This document shows, piece by piece, positions 10,901-23,466 of a stretch of DNA of 37,722 nucleotides. The notes beneath the pieces are model-generated. The model saw only the letters and a list, made by a program, of their open reading frames with translations, was not told the DNA's origin and made no database searches. A program made the translations under genes and the position numbers. Position 1 is the first letter of the stretch, and each line of letters opens with the position of its first letter. Source of the DNA: Pelargonium cotyledonis (lineage: Eukaryota; Streptophyta; Magnoliopsida; Geraniales; Geraniaceae); assembly GCA_036897625.1 (NCBI GenBank), contig JAYMTA010000140.1:1-37722 (forward strand). Direction: 5' to 3'.

Positions 10901-13900
10901 ATTTAAATGTACTTTAATATTGATAGGTGCCATTTCTCATCTGTGTACCAGAGGCTGCTTGTGCGTGGTGTTTCTCATCATTTCATGCTTGAATATGGTT
11001 TTGTGAGAGTTCTTTAATTGACTTTTTTCCCTTAGCTGTTTGGCTGTGAATAACTAGCCATTTACTTGGGAGTTCCCATCTTCTAAGTATCTTGAGTAAA
11101 GTAGTGAAGTCTTATGCAAGTTTAGACTATTTGACCATTACCCATTTATGATGAGTGTGATGCATCATCATTCTAGAATATTCAAAGAAACGATGCCAAC
11201 TTGCCCATATCTAGGATTTAGCTAGGCAAGTGTGTTGCACATGCCGATGGCAAGTTCCTAATAGCTGTAGTAAACAAAAACAAGAAAACATAGATTTACT
11301 ATTATTATATCAAAATGGAACTTGATGGAATAACGTAATAACTAAAATGAAGTAGATCACAGAAACTCATTTGATTCAATAGTAGTGGTACTCATTTACT
11401 TGATAGTATTACCTAAAATTTTGCCTTCTTAGTTTCGTATTCACGTGTTTTATTACCTTGAAAGTGTTGTGTTTTTATCCAACCTCATATATATATATAA
11501 ACAAATTATACATGCATCATGTATAGGCAAGGTTTAAACGGCACCGATGGCACAAGAAAGTACTAAAGACGAGGGATCCCATAATTGTTTCTATTGGATG
11601 GAGGCGTTACCAAACTACACCTGTTTACGCCATTGAAGATTGCAATGGAAGGCATCGCATGCTCAAGTATACACCTGAACACATGCATTGCCTTGCCATG
11701 TTCTGGGGCCCTCTTGCTCCTCCGAACACTGGAGTGGTTGCGGTTCAGAATTTATCAAATAATCAGGTCCGATATATCCTTCATTTTTTAATGTTTCTTG
11801 AAATTGTTCACAGATATTTGGAATTGTGAAATCAATTCTTTTATGCTCATGTTGACAGTGTTCAACTTGTAGTACGTAAAGGATGTGCTTAAATGATCAG
11901 AGTATTGTACCATATCCAATTCTAATAGGAGATATGAATTGAGATCAATTAAGCTAATTAATAATCCTTGCCATGTGATTGCATCTTAAAAAGTGAATAG
12001 AAAGTAGTAAGAGGCTGATACTTTAACTGGTTTTGGTATTTGCTGGTCTACGATTCTAGGCTTTCTACCTGAAACAAATCTTATAGATTTGGTTGAAATT
12101 TGAGTTATTGGTTGTGTCTAGGAGTCTGCATAATCACGACTTTCCATGTAACCTAAATATGCGATCTTTCCAATTGCAAATGAATCACTTGAGAAGTTAA
12201 TATCAAGAGAATTGGATATCCATTAATTGAGTTTAGATGATGATTCAAATTGGTCTGTTTGCTCCAAATATAATTACAAAAAATTAAAATTTATATGATT
12301 AATTTTAGATGAATTATTATAAGCATATATCATATATGTTTTTATTTTTTTAAAACAAAACTATCCTTTGTATTTATAATGCTCTCTCTGTCCCAAAATC
12401 AGGGTAATAAATTAATACACTTTTGCATGCATAAATTATGTACATTGTTAAATGATGTTTGTTTGTGTGAAATTCAAGCACACAGGGAGATACTAGAGGC
12501 TGTTTACCTGCAGAAAGAAAATGTTCCAAAAAAAACTGAAAACTGTGTTCAGTTTTGCATTTTTCTAAATAGCAAACAAATGTACATGTTTTCCAAGATT
12601 TCTTATATATGAGGGGAAAGCATAAAACTAGAAAATGAAACTGAGAACAGTTTTCCACAACTAAACAGGGCCTATAATTTCTCTCCTTGGCATACAGAAG
12701 TGTTGAACATAGTTAAGAGATGTTGTCTTTTGTGAACTTGAAGCACATAGGGAGATGTGACACTGCATTTGTTCTCTTTTCCCTGTTTTTTGCCTCTAGT
12801 CTGTTCTTTGTTTTTGAGCATCTTTCTCTCTCCAGGCAAAATTTAGGATCACGGCAACTGCAGTTGTACTCGAGTTCAACCATGCGGCACGTATAGTAAA
12901 GAAAATCAAGCTGGTTGGGCATCCATGCAAGATCTTCAAGAAAACAGCCCTTATCAAAGATATGTTTACTTCAGATCTTGAAGTAGCTCGCTTTGAAGGT
13001 GCGGCTATTAAAACTGTCAGTGGAATCCGGGGCCAAGTGAAGAAGGTATTTTAATTTCTTTTAGAATTTTATTTTTGTATTTTCTATTCTTATTTGTTCA
13101 TTTTAGAGTAATCTGTCATATTTTTTCTTGGCTAACAAATTATATTGATTTGTTGTTTTATACTCAAAAGGCACAGCCAAAACAGTCCACAACCACAAGC
13201 AGAACTATTGTTTTCTAAGAAGGAAAACATTCTTGTGTACCATGTTGTACATTAATATATGGAATTAGTTTTATGGGGGCATAGATCTATAAAAATGAAA
13301 ATGAAAATAAGGAATACGTTTATCTTATGTAAGGGAAGACTGATTTGATTAATTTCTTATTGTTTATAAATTTATCAGGCTGCAAAAGAAGAGATTGGTA
13401 ATGAACCAAAAAGGAAGGGAGGACAGCCTAGAGAAGGAATTGCCAGATGCACCTTTGAAGATCGAATTCTTATGAGTGACATTGTCTTCTTGCGTGCTTG
13501 GACCCAAGTTGAAGTGCCGAGCTTTTATAACCCGTTGACAACAGCTTTGCAACCTCGTGAACGGACCTGGCAAGGGATGAAAACTGTTGCTGAGTTGAGG
13601 AGGGAACAGAATCTATTAATTCCTGTGAACAAGGACTCGCTCTACAAGGTAATATCCTACGGGTCTACGTTAGCTAAATTATTTCCCTTTCTCCCTCTGC
13701 CCTCTGCGAACTGTAGTTTGTTTTTTTCTTTTTAATATCATGTAATAATAATTAGTTAATCGTTTTTCTATTAACAGCCAATTGAAAGAAAAAAGCGGAA
13801 GTTCAACCCATTGGTGATTCCCAAGTCGTTACAGACTGCTCTACCATTTGCATCAAAGCCCAAGGACATACGTAGCCGGAAACGGCCACTCCTTGAGAAT

Positions 13901-14957
13901 AAAAGAGCTGTTGTCATGGAACCTCATGAGAAACAAGTTCATAAACTTGTTCAACACCTTCAATTGATTAGAAATGAAAAGGTACGCTACTCTATAATGA
14001 AATCCACTGAGACCCTAATTTATCCTATGCTACAATGTTTCTAGCCATCGAGTTATATATTATTTATTTGACTTGCCACCATTTCTGTCCAGGAGCTTTT
14101 TTGTTATGCAACTATTCTGTTTTTCTTAGTTTTGTTAATATTTTTCTGTTTTCCTTTTGAAATGTGTATTATAAAAAGGGTTAGTAATTGGTGATAGCCG
14201 TATAAGCCTGCTCAGTATCACACGAGTATTGGGCGGCACAACAGTGTTTAAGATTGTGTGCGTGCTAGCTCCTCACATTATACAATGGTATCTTTGTCAT
14301 AACAGTGTTTCAACATTATGTGCATGCTAGCTCCTCACATTATATACGATGGTATCTTTGGTATCCTGTGATAGATTATGTGATACTTACTCTCAGAATG
14401 TTTTGAGGCATGTTGTGGAAGCAAATGAGAAATATGAATTATGTAATTGATGATTATGGGTGTGTTAATGTTTGTTTCACACTTGAATTTGGGTTCTTTG
14501 TGTCTAGATCAGGAATAAATTTTGCATGCTCTGTCATGTGTATGGACAGATCTGTGATTTTGAGTCAAATAAACAATCTCGATGTTGAATGCCATGTAAG
14601 ACCACATTTCCTGACTTCTGGAGTCGTGTGGTTCTTTGGACTGTTTGATACTCTTGTATTAGCGTCCCCCACCAGACACACACACAAACACTTATTTTCT
14701 TTAAAATTCTTAGCTCTTAATGTTTTAGAGGTATTTCAACAAAACCTCCATGAAAAGGAAATCTCCTGATTAACGTTGTTTGATTTATGCAGATGAAGAA
14801 GCGGAAGCTTAAAGAAGTGGAGAAAAAGAAAGTAGTCGAGAAGGAGAAAGCCAAAGAGGAGCTGGTATCAAAGAAGCGCCAGAGGGAAGAAAGACGGGAT
14901 AGATACAGAATGCAAGAGAAGCTAAAGAAGAAAAGCCGGCGAAATGCAGATGGTTGA
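4965..14957 (+). CDS. BMS1: Ribosome biogenesis GTPase BMS1, 18 exons
   Basis: Nucleolar GTPase for early 40S assembly; in yeast it brings Rcl1 to the small-subunit processome. Coding exons: 4965-5105, 5202-5348, 5439-5529, 6507-6625, 7025-7215, 7303-7513, 8070-8310, 8542-8918, 9249-9369, 9535-9737, 9878-10236, 10479-10575, 10664-10882, 11527-11766, 12836-13045, 13379-13648, 13778-13981, 14793-14957. They join in frame to 3606 nt, 1201 residues (Arabidopsis about 1150). The N-terminus is Lys-rich. The P-loop GPPQVGKS is at 93-100 and the G4-like THLD at 188-191. The AARP2CN region follows, then a long Asp/Glu/Ser-rich stretch (exons 8-10), the conserved C-terminal domain (exons 11-17) and a basic [12 protein letters not shown] tail. 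The start codon opens the conserved [15 protein letters not shown] segment. All introns are GT-AG except intron 11 (AT-AC). Family identity is very secure. Confidence 0.95.
7958..8061 (+). repeat. Short direct repeat beside the exon 7 splice acceptor of BMS1
   Basis: A block of about 27 bases (cataatgttgagatct, then t/a-rich, ctgtttg) occurs at 7958-7984 and again at 8035-8061, with a few differences. The second copy ends just before the CAG acceptor used for the exon starting at 8070. The first copy lacks a following CAG at the same distance, so it is not an obvious alternative exon boundary. Confidence 0.6.
10237..10478 (+). other. AT-AC (U12-type) intron 11 of BMS1
   Basis: The 242-base intron begins ATATCCTTTA, matching the U12 5' splice site consensus, and ends in AC. 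A branch-site-like CCTTAAC lies at 10462-10468, with its A about 11 bases from the intron end, the short spacing typical of minor-spliceosome introns. No GT-AG choice near here keeps the frame: reading on from exon 11 runs into intron sequence, and the nearest AG before exon 12 gives the wrong phase. With AT-AC borders, codon 734 (Gln) is rebuilt and the conserved FDAQYEGSES segment continues in frame. Confidence 0.88.
12498..12672. repeat. Possible degenerate MITE in BMS1 intron 14
   Basis: The left end (ggctgtttacctgcagaaag) and the reverse complement of the right end (ggccctgtttagttgtggaa) form an imperfect inverted repeat of the type common at plant miniature elements, about 175 bp apart. 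I find no clear target duplication. A related block, agcacanagggagat, occurs just left of it (about 12477-12490) and again at 12742-12756, so this part of the intron has been rearranged more than once. Confidence 0.3.
14240..14360 (+). repeat. 61-bp tandem direct duplication in BMS1 intron 17
   Basis: The sequence aacagtgttt, followed by gtgctagctcctcacatta and atggtatctttg, occurs at 14240-14296 and again at 14301-14360, with a period of about 61 bases and few differences. It is non-coding and lies well away from both splice sites of the last BMS1 intron. Confidence 0.75.
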
Positions 14958-15446
14958 TAGTCACGAAATTTCTGTATGTGAAATGGTTTTAGGGATTGCT
15001 GAAACCAGCAACCATTTTTGTTAACTTGAAAGAGACTTTTCTTTATTTCAATCATGCTTGAATTGTTAATGTTATAGATAATGTACCAATGTTTAAAATG
15101 TGTATTTGAGTGTATTAAAATTTTGTTCCTTCATCAAGTTTCCTTTTAGGGTATCATGTATGAATCCACAGATTCTAACTCAACAAGCCCGAAGAGAAAA
15201 TGAAGTTATACAAAAGAACAAAAATGGGATAAGAGTTCTTTTTAAATAACCAGAAATTAAAAATCTATATATAACAATATCAAGATGGACCTTTTGATGC
15301 TTTGCAAACCATGACATGACCAACATGTATATGGTGAAGCTGAAGCTGAAGCTGAAGCGTAGCCTTAAAATCTTTGACAATGGCAGTATAGAAATCACAA
15401 GAGACCCGTCCTTGGTCTTAAAATTTGATAAAACAGACTCGAAGGC
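14958..15446. other. Convergent 3' region between BMS1 and the U-box gene
   Basis: 489 bases separate the two stop codons of these tail-to-tail genes, so this holds both 3' UTRs and their polyadenylation regions. It is AT-rich. A short simple repeat (aagctg four times) lies at about 15337-15357. No open frame here has protein character. Confidence 0.6.
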
Positions 15447-18400
15447 TTATCCGTTGTTTGGAAAGAAACCAGAGAAGTTCGGTATCTTATCAATGTGCTT
15501 GAGGGCACGCTCAGCTATTTGTCGGGTTCGATAGTCACCGTGCTGGAATGCATCAACAAGCGCTGCACTCACATTCTGATTCCCTGAAACTTCATATGCT
15601 ATCTCATCTGTTCGTAAAAGTCTCTCGACTGCCCAAACTGCCCTCCTTTGTAGATTCTCAGTTCGTTTCTCGAGCAACACAGCGAGTATGGGCTTGATTC
15701 CCTCTGCCTCAAACAACACATTCACCCCTTGTTCAGTATCAACTCCATCCTCCAACAATGTAGATAATGCTGCAAGCGCTGCCTCGACCACATTCTCATT
15801 TGTATGGTCTAAAAGAGCCACCAACCTCTCCACAGCATGCCCTTCCACTATGCAAAAAGAGTCCTTCAACGAACAATTTCCACGATGGAGCCGGCACAAT
15901 CCAGTTATCACAGGTGGTTTGGTTAAACATGGGAAGATTGATGCACAAAACCCAGGCGCTGGCAACTCAGGTAGCTTCGTCAAATTTTTGGATTCTTGGG
16001 AGAGATTCTCTAAAGCCACAGCGGAGTACATCTGTACACTGTTAAATACATTTGATTGTAGCAGGTCAATGAAGAGTGCGGTAAGATTGTGCTCACGACA
16101 GAGTGCAACAGCATCAGGCTCATCCGGCAAAACAAATGTAACCCTTGCAAGAACTCGTACTAGCCCTTCCAGATACGGTGTCATGAAGCGAATGCTCCTA
16201 TTCTCCCCCTGTTGGATTCTAATCACTCTAGAAATGATCAGCTGGAAAGCTCTATCATCCAACATTTGTCGTGTAAGGCCTAAATCCCTCTCCGGAAGCT
16301 CAGCTAAGAGGCCAACAGCTGCAGCCTGTTCTTCAGTAATTCCTATATTTTCTGTTATGATTTTAATCAGGCTGCCAAGTTGGCCAACTGTGCCACGTAA
16401 GGCATCGGCCAGCTCCTGACCCATGTATGGGGAGAGGTTCTGAAGAAGTTTAATGGATGCTGCACGTAAGTCTTGCTGTGGAGCCTCAATAAACTGAACC
16501 AAACTGATAGTAGCACCAGAGCTTTTGATAGCAGCAACAACATTCAGAACAGTAGTGGGAGAACTTGTAAGTCCTACGAGGACCTGAAGAAGCTTGCATT
16601 CAATTGCTGGACCAGTGTTACTAATTAGATGGAGTAGGTTATGGACAATGTCCTCTGAGACCAGCGTCTGGTGATCAGGTCCAAGTGGGATGGAATCCAA
16701 GTCATAGCCTGAGCTCACAACATTGGCAAGAATTGTTGCGGAGACTTCTTTTAACCGCATAGGAAGCTGGTTGGTTCCAACAGTGAAGAGGTCCTTAACA
16801 AGAGGGGGAAGTATTCCTGCCTCTATCAAGACCTTAGAACTTGCCTCGAAAGACGAGATTTGGTTCAGAGCTTTTAAAGCAGCGTCTCTAGATTTCATGT
16901 TATTACTTCTCATGATATTAATCAAGGATGAACCAGCAGTTCTAGCGACATGCACTTTCAAATCATTGTTCAAGGTAAGGTCACCGAGGTATGCGGCCAT
17001 CGATACTTTGGTACCTGGTGGGCCTGTAAGAATTACAACGAAGGCACAAAGTTTAATAGAAGTACATAGATGAGAACAGTAAGGGACAGAACATAAAAAT
17101 ATATATCCAAGTACAAGTATCAAGTAAAACCAATTTAGTAAGCTCAAAATTATAATGTCCGGGGGTGAGAAAGACACATTGACAAGATCGAGAAGAGGGG
17201 ATAAAGCACCCTGAAAATAAAGTGCATACTTGTGTCTAGCAAGCATTTGGTCACAAATAATGAAGAAAAATCCAACACTTAAAGAGTGGTCATTACAGAT
17301 TCTCAAATTTCATAAATCCAATGATTATCAAATGATACCACAAAGATAATAATAAAAAAAATCTCAATTCATGTTTTTTTCTTCCTATGGTTAATCAATG
17401 ATAGAATTAGAGTAATACTCAAAACCTACAGAATGGAAAGCTGTAACTTTGAAACCAACCAAGCGTGACAGAAGACAGTTTCCAGACTTATGTAATCATA
17501 AAATAGCCAAAGTACAACAAAAATAGCATTGAATAAGAAAAGAAAGGCAATAGTATTAAAAAAAGAGTGCAGTTACCTTCAAGAATTTGTGTCAGAAGAG
17601 GCTGCAGTCTACCGTTTGCAGCCATCTGCAGCACATTGTTCTCATACTTCTCCAAGTTCTCCAGTGTTCTATCAGCCTTCTCAACTGTCAAAATATTTTC
17701 TGACTTGCTGCTTGTCATTCCAACCAATATGAAGATTGCTCCATTAACTGAGCCAATCTTTTCACACAAAGCTTCAGATTTAGACAGCTCATACAGCAAA
17801 GAGACAGCTTCTTCCCTCTCTTTGGATTGTTCATGATTCAAGAATTTAACTATTGTGCGTACAGTGTCCCCTTGAGCCATTATTTCCTGAAGCCAAATAA
17901 GAACCATCAATAAGAGGAACCAACTGCTTACACTCCTTCTGTCTATCAAAGAATTAAGCACAGAGAATTAGTGAGAATGGGACTACCTTGTTGTCATCAT
18001 CTTCCTCCACCACGATTCTAAGAGTTTCCAAAGCGTTACATCGCACCCTACGACTGCTGCTCTTCAACAGGTCAATAATCATAGGTATCATCCCCGCATT
18101 GCGCACAGTATGCTTATTTGATCGACTTTTTTGACAGATATGTTGGACATACTTCAAAGACTTCAGAGTATCCTGTTCTGCACTGCCCAGATTGAACGAC
18201 CTGCGAGCCATATCAAGCTGGGCAGCTTCATTCCTAGCAGTCCATTCTTCAATAGTGTTTCGCAAAGCTATACTAGGGTTCAGATCAGTGCTTATTAGCT
18301 CTTTCAGCGTCAATGGGCAGACCAGCTTCCTTCCACTCTCCCTGCATTCCTTGAACCACTTCTCAATAGCGCTCCTTTCAAAAGTTTGCCCATTTTCTAA

Positions 18401-18541
18401 GGTAACTGGATCGCGCATGACTTGCTTTGTCAAAGGACATACAAAGGCATCATACATAGGCTCGATGTGCATTCTATCAAAGTTATAGCTCTCATCTGAC
18501 TGGCTACCCGGGTCATAGCTTCCATCCCAGCTTCCAGCCAT
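15447..18541 (-). CDS. PUB43/44: U-box/ARM-repeat E3 ubiquitin ligase, PUB43/PUB44 (SAUL1) type
   Basis: Three coding exons (18541-17987, 17886-17577, 17023-15447) join in frame to 813 residues, close to Arabidopsis PUB43 and PUB44 (about 800-811). Residues 1-22 carry the family's MAGSWDGSYDPGSQSD start. The U-box is at about 30-104 (YDAFVCPLTKQVMRDPVTLE, then KWFKEC and CPLTLKEL) and recruits the E2. The rest is a long array of armadillo repeats, ending in ALKHIDKIPNFS. PUB44/SAUL1 works at the plasma membrane, restrains premature senescence and affects ABA synthesis and immunity; the ARM part directs membrane location. A leader intron probably ends six bases before the ATG. The gene is convergent with BMS1. 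I cannot separate PUB43 from PUB44 by sequence alone; the neighbouring VMA22-like and EH1 genes favour the PUB44 locus. Confidence 0.93.
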
Positions 18542-19440
18542 GTTATCTGAAAACCTAATTCAAATGAAATAGCAACATTTAAAACATGCTACACATATGC
18601 AAGTTAAAAACTAAAGTAACAATGGTACCATATTTGGAAGATAAATTGATTTAGGACAAAAAGACAAAATTACTTGACAAGCACAATAAATGCATCATTC
18701 ATTACAAATCTTTGTTTGCTACTATCATCCATATTTACATATCCCATAACTTAACTCTTCCTCCTCAGTAATCCTCTTATCACTACACAAATACAGCCTA
18801 GTTACAAACACGAACAATTCAACTAAAAGTAATATAAATTTGATCAGCTCACATCACTTGGCAAATTAAGCAGTAACCTAAATGTTCATCCCAAATTCAA
18901 AGGAATCAAACTCATAGACAATTCTTAATCTAACATCTAATTGTTACACTACAGTGCACAGAACAAGGAACAGACACACAAAATGGATGGTGAAAGAGCA
19001 GCTCAGGACCCGGAAAATTACCTTCTTTCTCTTGATAATCCTGGAAATCTTCAAACACGCTATTGTAGGGAACTCTTATCTAGTTCGATGATTCACATCT
19101 TGTACTCGAATTCCGCCATGAGATTCATGTTCTTCTTCCATGGAATGAGCAGGACCCCAGAGAGTGGTGAAATTCGAATAAGGCTTCTTGATTTTGGATG
19201 TGAAAAGGGTTGAGGTGAAGAAGAAGAAGAAGAAGAAGAGTCTGAGACAGGGAGCTGGGGATCGAAGAAAGCAACAAGAGGAACAATACAAAACAAGATA
19301 ATAATAATAAAAAAAAATGAGTAAAAAATCTTGGAGAGAAAAGGTTGACTCCAGAAGAATAGTCATGGCAGAGAGTAGGAGAGAGAGAGAGCCAAACAGA
19401 CCCTCCGGAGAAGAGACCCCACAATACTTCAAAAACCAGG
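18542..19440 (-). other. Leader exon and 5' UTR intron of the U-box gene
   Basis: On the minus strand a good acceptor (ttttcag) ends at 18547, six bases before the ATG, and a donor (gaag/gtaatt) sits at 19022/19021. This suggests a 475-base 5' UTR intron and a leader exon to the right of 19022. That exon would carry CTT-rich sequence, seen on the plus strand as a GAA run at 19217-19239, and a short GA run near 19380, as is common in plant leaders. The transcription start cannot be placed. Several upstream ATGs exist in the possible leader. Confidence 0.5.
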
Positions 19441-20600
19441 CTGGCGGTTCAAACGTAAGCATATCATTGGAGCACCGGATCGATTGGTAGTTAGTCACCT
19501 AACAGTTTTTTGAGGCAGCTCATAGCTTTGCTCTAAACGCTGCGTTTTAAGGACAAATTATTACACTTTTTTTTTTCTTAATATTTACACTGTCTGTCAA
19601 TTTGAATAGAAGTATTCGTTATCTACTTATCTACCATTGTGTAATTTGCACGTGACATTTTTCACTTTTAAATTCTCAACAGTCTTGTAATTTAAAAACT
19701 CTTCAAACTTCATTTCAATTCATATTGATACGAACACATTTTAGGTACATGAACTTTGATAAAATTTACAAATATTTTATTTTTAACAAACTTTGTATAA
19801 ATAAGTGCATGAACTCTCAATAGTCTAGTCAAATTCACTAACGATATTAATATTTTCCGTTTAATTTTGAAAATTGAATAGGCCTTAAACACATAACTTT
19901 AAGACATGAGTGTAGATTAGAGAATTAATAAGTACACAATTTGGCTAATCCTCTTACAAAATCATTATAAAAGGACAAGTGCAATTGGCATGAGAATAGT
20001 TGCCATTTTTTTTGTTCTTTTATACTACTAGTTGCAAATAAGTTTATTAGGACCAACAAGTCTTCAATCACTTTTACCTTGTAGTCTAAGATTGAAGCAT
20101 GCTCCTGATTTGGTTAAATAATGTTCCACTTCAAGAAGTCAAAATTTTCAAAGACTTGTATATAAATTATGCAAATAAACATGCTTTATCTAGCAACAGC
20201 CGGGACAAGATGTCCTCTGCAGTCAACAATTTACAGCTTCTGTAGATGGAAGATACAGCATTACAAAGCTGCAGAAAAAAATTAGCAACAGCTATTATAC
20301 ATCGACGCGATATCTGCACGTCCAACAAATCAGCACGGGTTGCGTTTCCACGAATCATAGTCATCAATGAGCATTGCGATCAGTGAAGATGTTATAATCC
20401 AACCCATTCCACACTTACCCTGACAAGTTCTTACGCCTGTAGAAGGCCGTTTTGACGTAGAAAATGTTTTTTTTATTTTTTTTTTTGTGAAGATGCTTTC
20501 ATAGCCCTTCCTTCGATCTCTGGAGCAGTGAAGGACTCTGCTAGGTTCGACTGCATCTCTCAAGAAACCAAGAGACAAGAGTTCCGGTTACAAAAGGTTG
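19441..20600. other. AT-rich spacer between the U-box gene and the At5g43822-like gene
   Basis: About 1.1 kb. The left part should hold the U-box gene promoter and the right part, from about 20160, the 3' UTR of the next minus-strand gene. I see no gene-like frame and no clear repeat or structured element in it. Confidence 0.5.
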
Positions 20601-22945
20601 TCAGATTTCTTCTGCAAATATGACTTCAAAGATAAATTGCACTGCATCAAGGAAGCGGTTATTAGACAAAGTTTTTCAATGCACAAAGCTACGGTTTCAA
20701 GCAATGATTAGAGAATATTCTGAAAATTGCCAGCGCATGTACATCTGTATAGGACTCAAAAAAATCATAAAAACTTTTAATATATTGAATACAATTTTGG
20801 ATTTTCCAACGCTATCTCAATGAAATGATTTCCCAGAAATTAACTTGATTGCATCAGTCAATTGCTACCACTATATGATTAGTTGTTTGATTTACTTTAC
20901 TAATTACACTCCTGATCTTACTGATTTGTATACTTTGATATGTATGACATGCCAAATCAAAATAAGAATATTACTAAGTTATTAACATCTTCACTTGTGT
21001 ATAAATAATTATGACTATGAAGGACTTTGAGATTATGGTTTCTCCCTCACTCTCAACCATTTATTGCTTACATACCTTCCTCTTTGGGGATGTTAGGTTG
21101 ATCAATCAAGAGTTGCTGGAGTGCCCCGAGATCACTGGCACTGCATTGCCGAAAGTCCATGATATATCCATCAGTTAAAATTATGGAAACACATAAAATT
21201 AAAATACAGGCGCGCAAATGAACAAGTCCTTGTGAACACGGACATAAACTAACATAAGAAAGAATAGCCTAGCTAAAGCATGGCTGATCTAATTGCCTGA
21301 TTTGGTGGTAGGGAAAATGGTTCAACTTCAAGGATTTATATTTTTGAAGGCAAAATATAAATACAAGTTACAATCAATATATAATGCTGAAGTTCACCCT
21401 TGAATGACTAAGCTAGAAAGCTATTATGTGAACGTACCTAACTAGTACACGAAGGAGTCTAAACTCCACACATAATTGATGTCACCAGACTTCCCCTGCA
21501 GGCATTAACCAAGAATAACTGGGAAGGCAACACGAACGGGCCACAGGCCCCAAACCAACCCAGCTCTATACCATGTAATTTTCAAACCTAAAAAGCCTAG
21601 GATATTAGGTGAAGGGAGTCATCTATGAAGCACTCTCAAACTTCATACATAATAGATGTGCACAGACTAATAATAATGATGTAAATTACCCAATGATATG
21701 CTCCAAACATGTATGCAAATACCAACCTCACAAATGTGGGTGAGACAGCAAAACCACAATCCCCTATTAGATTAAGGTACTTACTATGTATATAATAAAT
21801 ATATTTATTTATATTTAAAGATTGGAGATATAAAAGCTTCAATTACCTGGGTTTTAAGGCTAACGTTGGAAGTGCTGCAACAATTGATGACTTTAGAAGG
21901 TACCTGGACAAGAAAATTGGGTGATTGAAAGTCAAATTTTATTTGAATTTGATACATTTGATATTTAATTTAGTGCTGATCATAACAGAAATTAGAAAAC
22001 ACCATAAAACTTTCAAATGGAGATGTTTCATACTCGGAGTGATGCATGTCATGAAGAACCATTAGCCCATCTAAGCAATCTGCAAGACTTGGTTTCACAC
22101 CAACTCTTTGCTGCAACTGTTTCACAGTAATAGATTTACTAGAACTTCCTTTGACAAGCATTTTACCATCACGATGAATCTTCTCTAGTGATGCAACAAT
22201 ACTGCAAAACTCTTCCCTGAAAAAGAAGAAATGACGTTTACTTAAAGTATAGTAACTATTGCATACATCAATATTTCTTATACAACAACAAATAAGAACA
22301 AAATTCATGTGTTCACTAACAATACATGACTGGCATGCATCATTGTATCAAACAAACTTAAGGATGTTGAAGACTATAAAACTCTCAATAAACTATCATA
22401 CCTCATTGCAAACAGCTATTTGTGAAATAAAAACTTCAATAATTAAAAAAATTAATGAAAGGGAAAAATTGAGTACCAATGGCTAATTGAAATAGGAAAA
22501 ACAAAAACACAATACATTCTGGTAGAGAGCAAAAATGTGTGTACAATTTGTTTGAATAAACTTACATAGTCTTTCTCATTGAAAGAACAATGTTTTCTAA
22601 AGATTCCATCTGCTTTCTCAGTACTTGTTCTTGAATTCCCCCAATACATTTCAACCCATCGTAATTTTTGGAATCTTGAATCACCTGAAAACAAATGACA
22701 ATGTAAATTCTATTACCCAGTACATGAAAAATAACAATCAAACCAAAGATATATACAAACATGCGAATTTTGCCATGTATGATGATGGGTTTTCAGTGAC
22801 CTCACACACTGACCTGCAATCTCCCTATAATTGAAGAAGCATTCCTGAACTGAGACAGCAACCGTAACTGAAGCTCATCCCAACTGTTCATTTCTTCCCT
22901 AACTTTCCTAAACCTCTGCTGATACTTCTTCACCATTGCCTCCAT
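20601..22945 (-). CDS. Conserved plant protein of unknown function (At5g43822-like)
   Basis: Six coding exons (22945-22814, 22684-22566, 22216-22034, 21903-21847, 21140-21076, 20641-20601) join in frame to 198 residues. The protein starts [19 protein letters not shown], is largely helical and charged, and ends in the conserved block [20 protein letters not shown] followed by [13 protein letters not shown]. It strongly resembles a protein I remember as uncharacterised Arabidopsis At5g43822. I see no catalytic motif, signal peptide or membrane segment. Heptad-like spacing in the first 80 residues suggests a coiled coil and perhaps a role as a subunit of a complex; this is inference. The last coding exon is only 41 bases and would be missed by simple frame scanning. 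The gene is divergent from the VMA22-like gene. Confidence 0.85.
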
Positions 22946-22979
22946 CTTGTTTGAAATTTGCACAAACAAAAATCCGATT

Positions 22980-23325
22980 CTAAGAACAAAATCGAATTTC
23001 AAACATTATTAACCAGAACCCAACAGTTCTATAGTTTCAGAACAAATAAAAATTTAATTTTTATCCCAAAACACCCCGAAAATTTGGTGCATTCCTTAAG
23101 AGCATAGTCTCAGGATTTTGATTCAGTCTCCTCATGCAAGAAATTAATATGTTCCTTAGTACATAACGATGATGATTTAATTTAAATAATTTGAAATCAA
23201 GCAATGAGGCCATGAACATTGTTTTTGGATGATGATTCATAACCTATGCCTTGAAATTTGCAGATTCAGATCACTGCCTGTTTAATTGATTAAACTCTGA
23301 GTCTATCGAAACAGCAAAGCCTTAC
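22980..23325 (-). other. Probable 5' UTR intron of the At5g43822-like gene
   Basis: Reading the minus strand, cat/gtaagg at 23326/23325 is a good donor, and the pyrimidine-rich ttttgttcttag ending at 22980 is a good acceptor, giving a 346-base intron in the leader. The leader exon to its right would include three copies of GTTGCC at about 23341-23360 (plus-strand sense). Without the intron the leader would be unusually long. Supported by splice-site sequence only. Confidence 0.45.
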
Positions 23326-23466
23326 ATGTTTGTGCCGGAGGTTGTTGCCGTTGCCGTTGCCGATGTCGGCGACGAGAAGAAGCAGACTGCAGATACGGTG
23401 AAGTGGAAAAGACAGAGACAATGTTTTAGGTTTCTGTGGTATTTTGAAAAAATGGGTTTATAATTG

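Noticed and set aside
12379..12405. Lone Stowaway-like end (ctctctctgtcccaaaatca) in BMS1 intron 14
   Set aside because: No matching inverted end was found within several hundred bases, so no element can be delimited.
15688..16419. 243-codon plus-strand frame opposite the U-box gene
   Set aside because: It is the antisense shadow of the ARM-repeat exon, with no recognisable protein features.
19076..19498. 140-codon minus-strand frame upstream of the U-box gene
   Set aside because: Its middle is a poly-Phe/Ser stretch made by the CTT-rich leader. It resembles no known protein and probably lies in the 5' UTR and promoter. It could act as an upstream open frame but that cannot be judged here.
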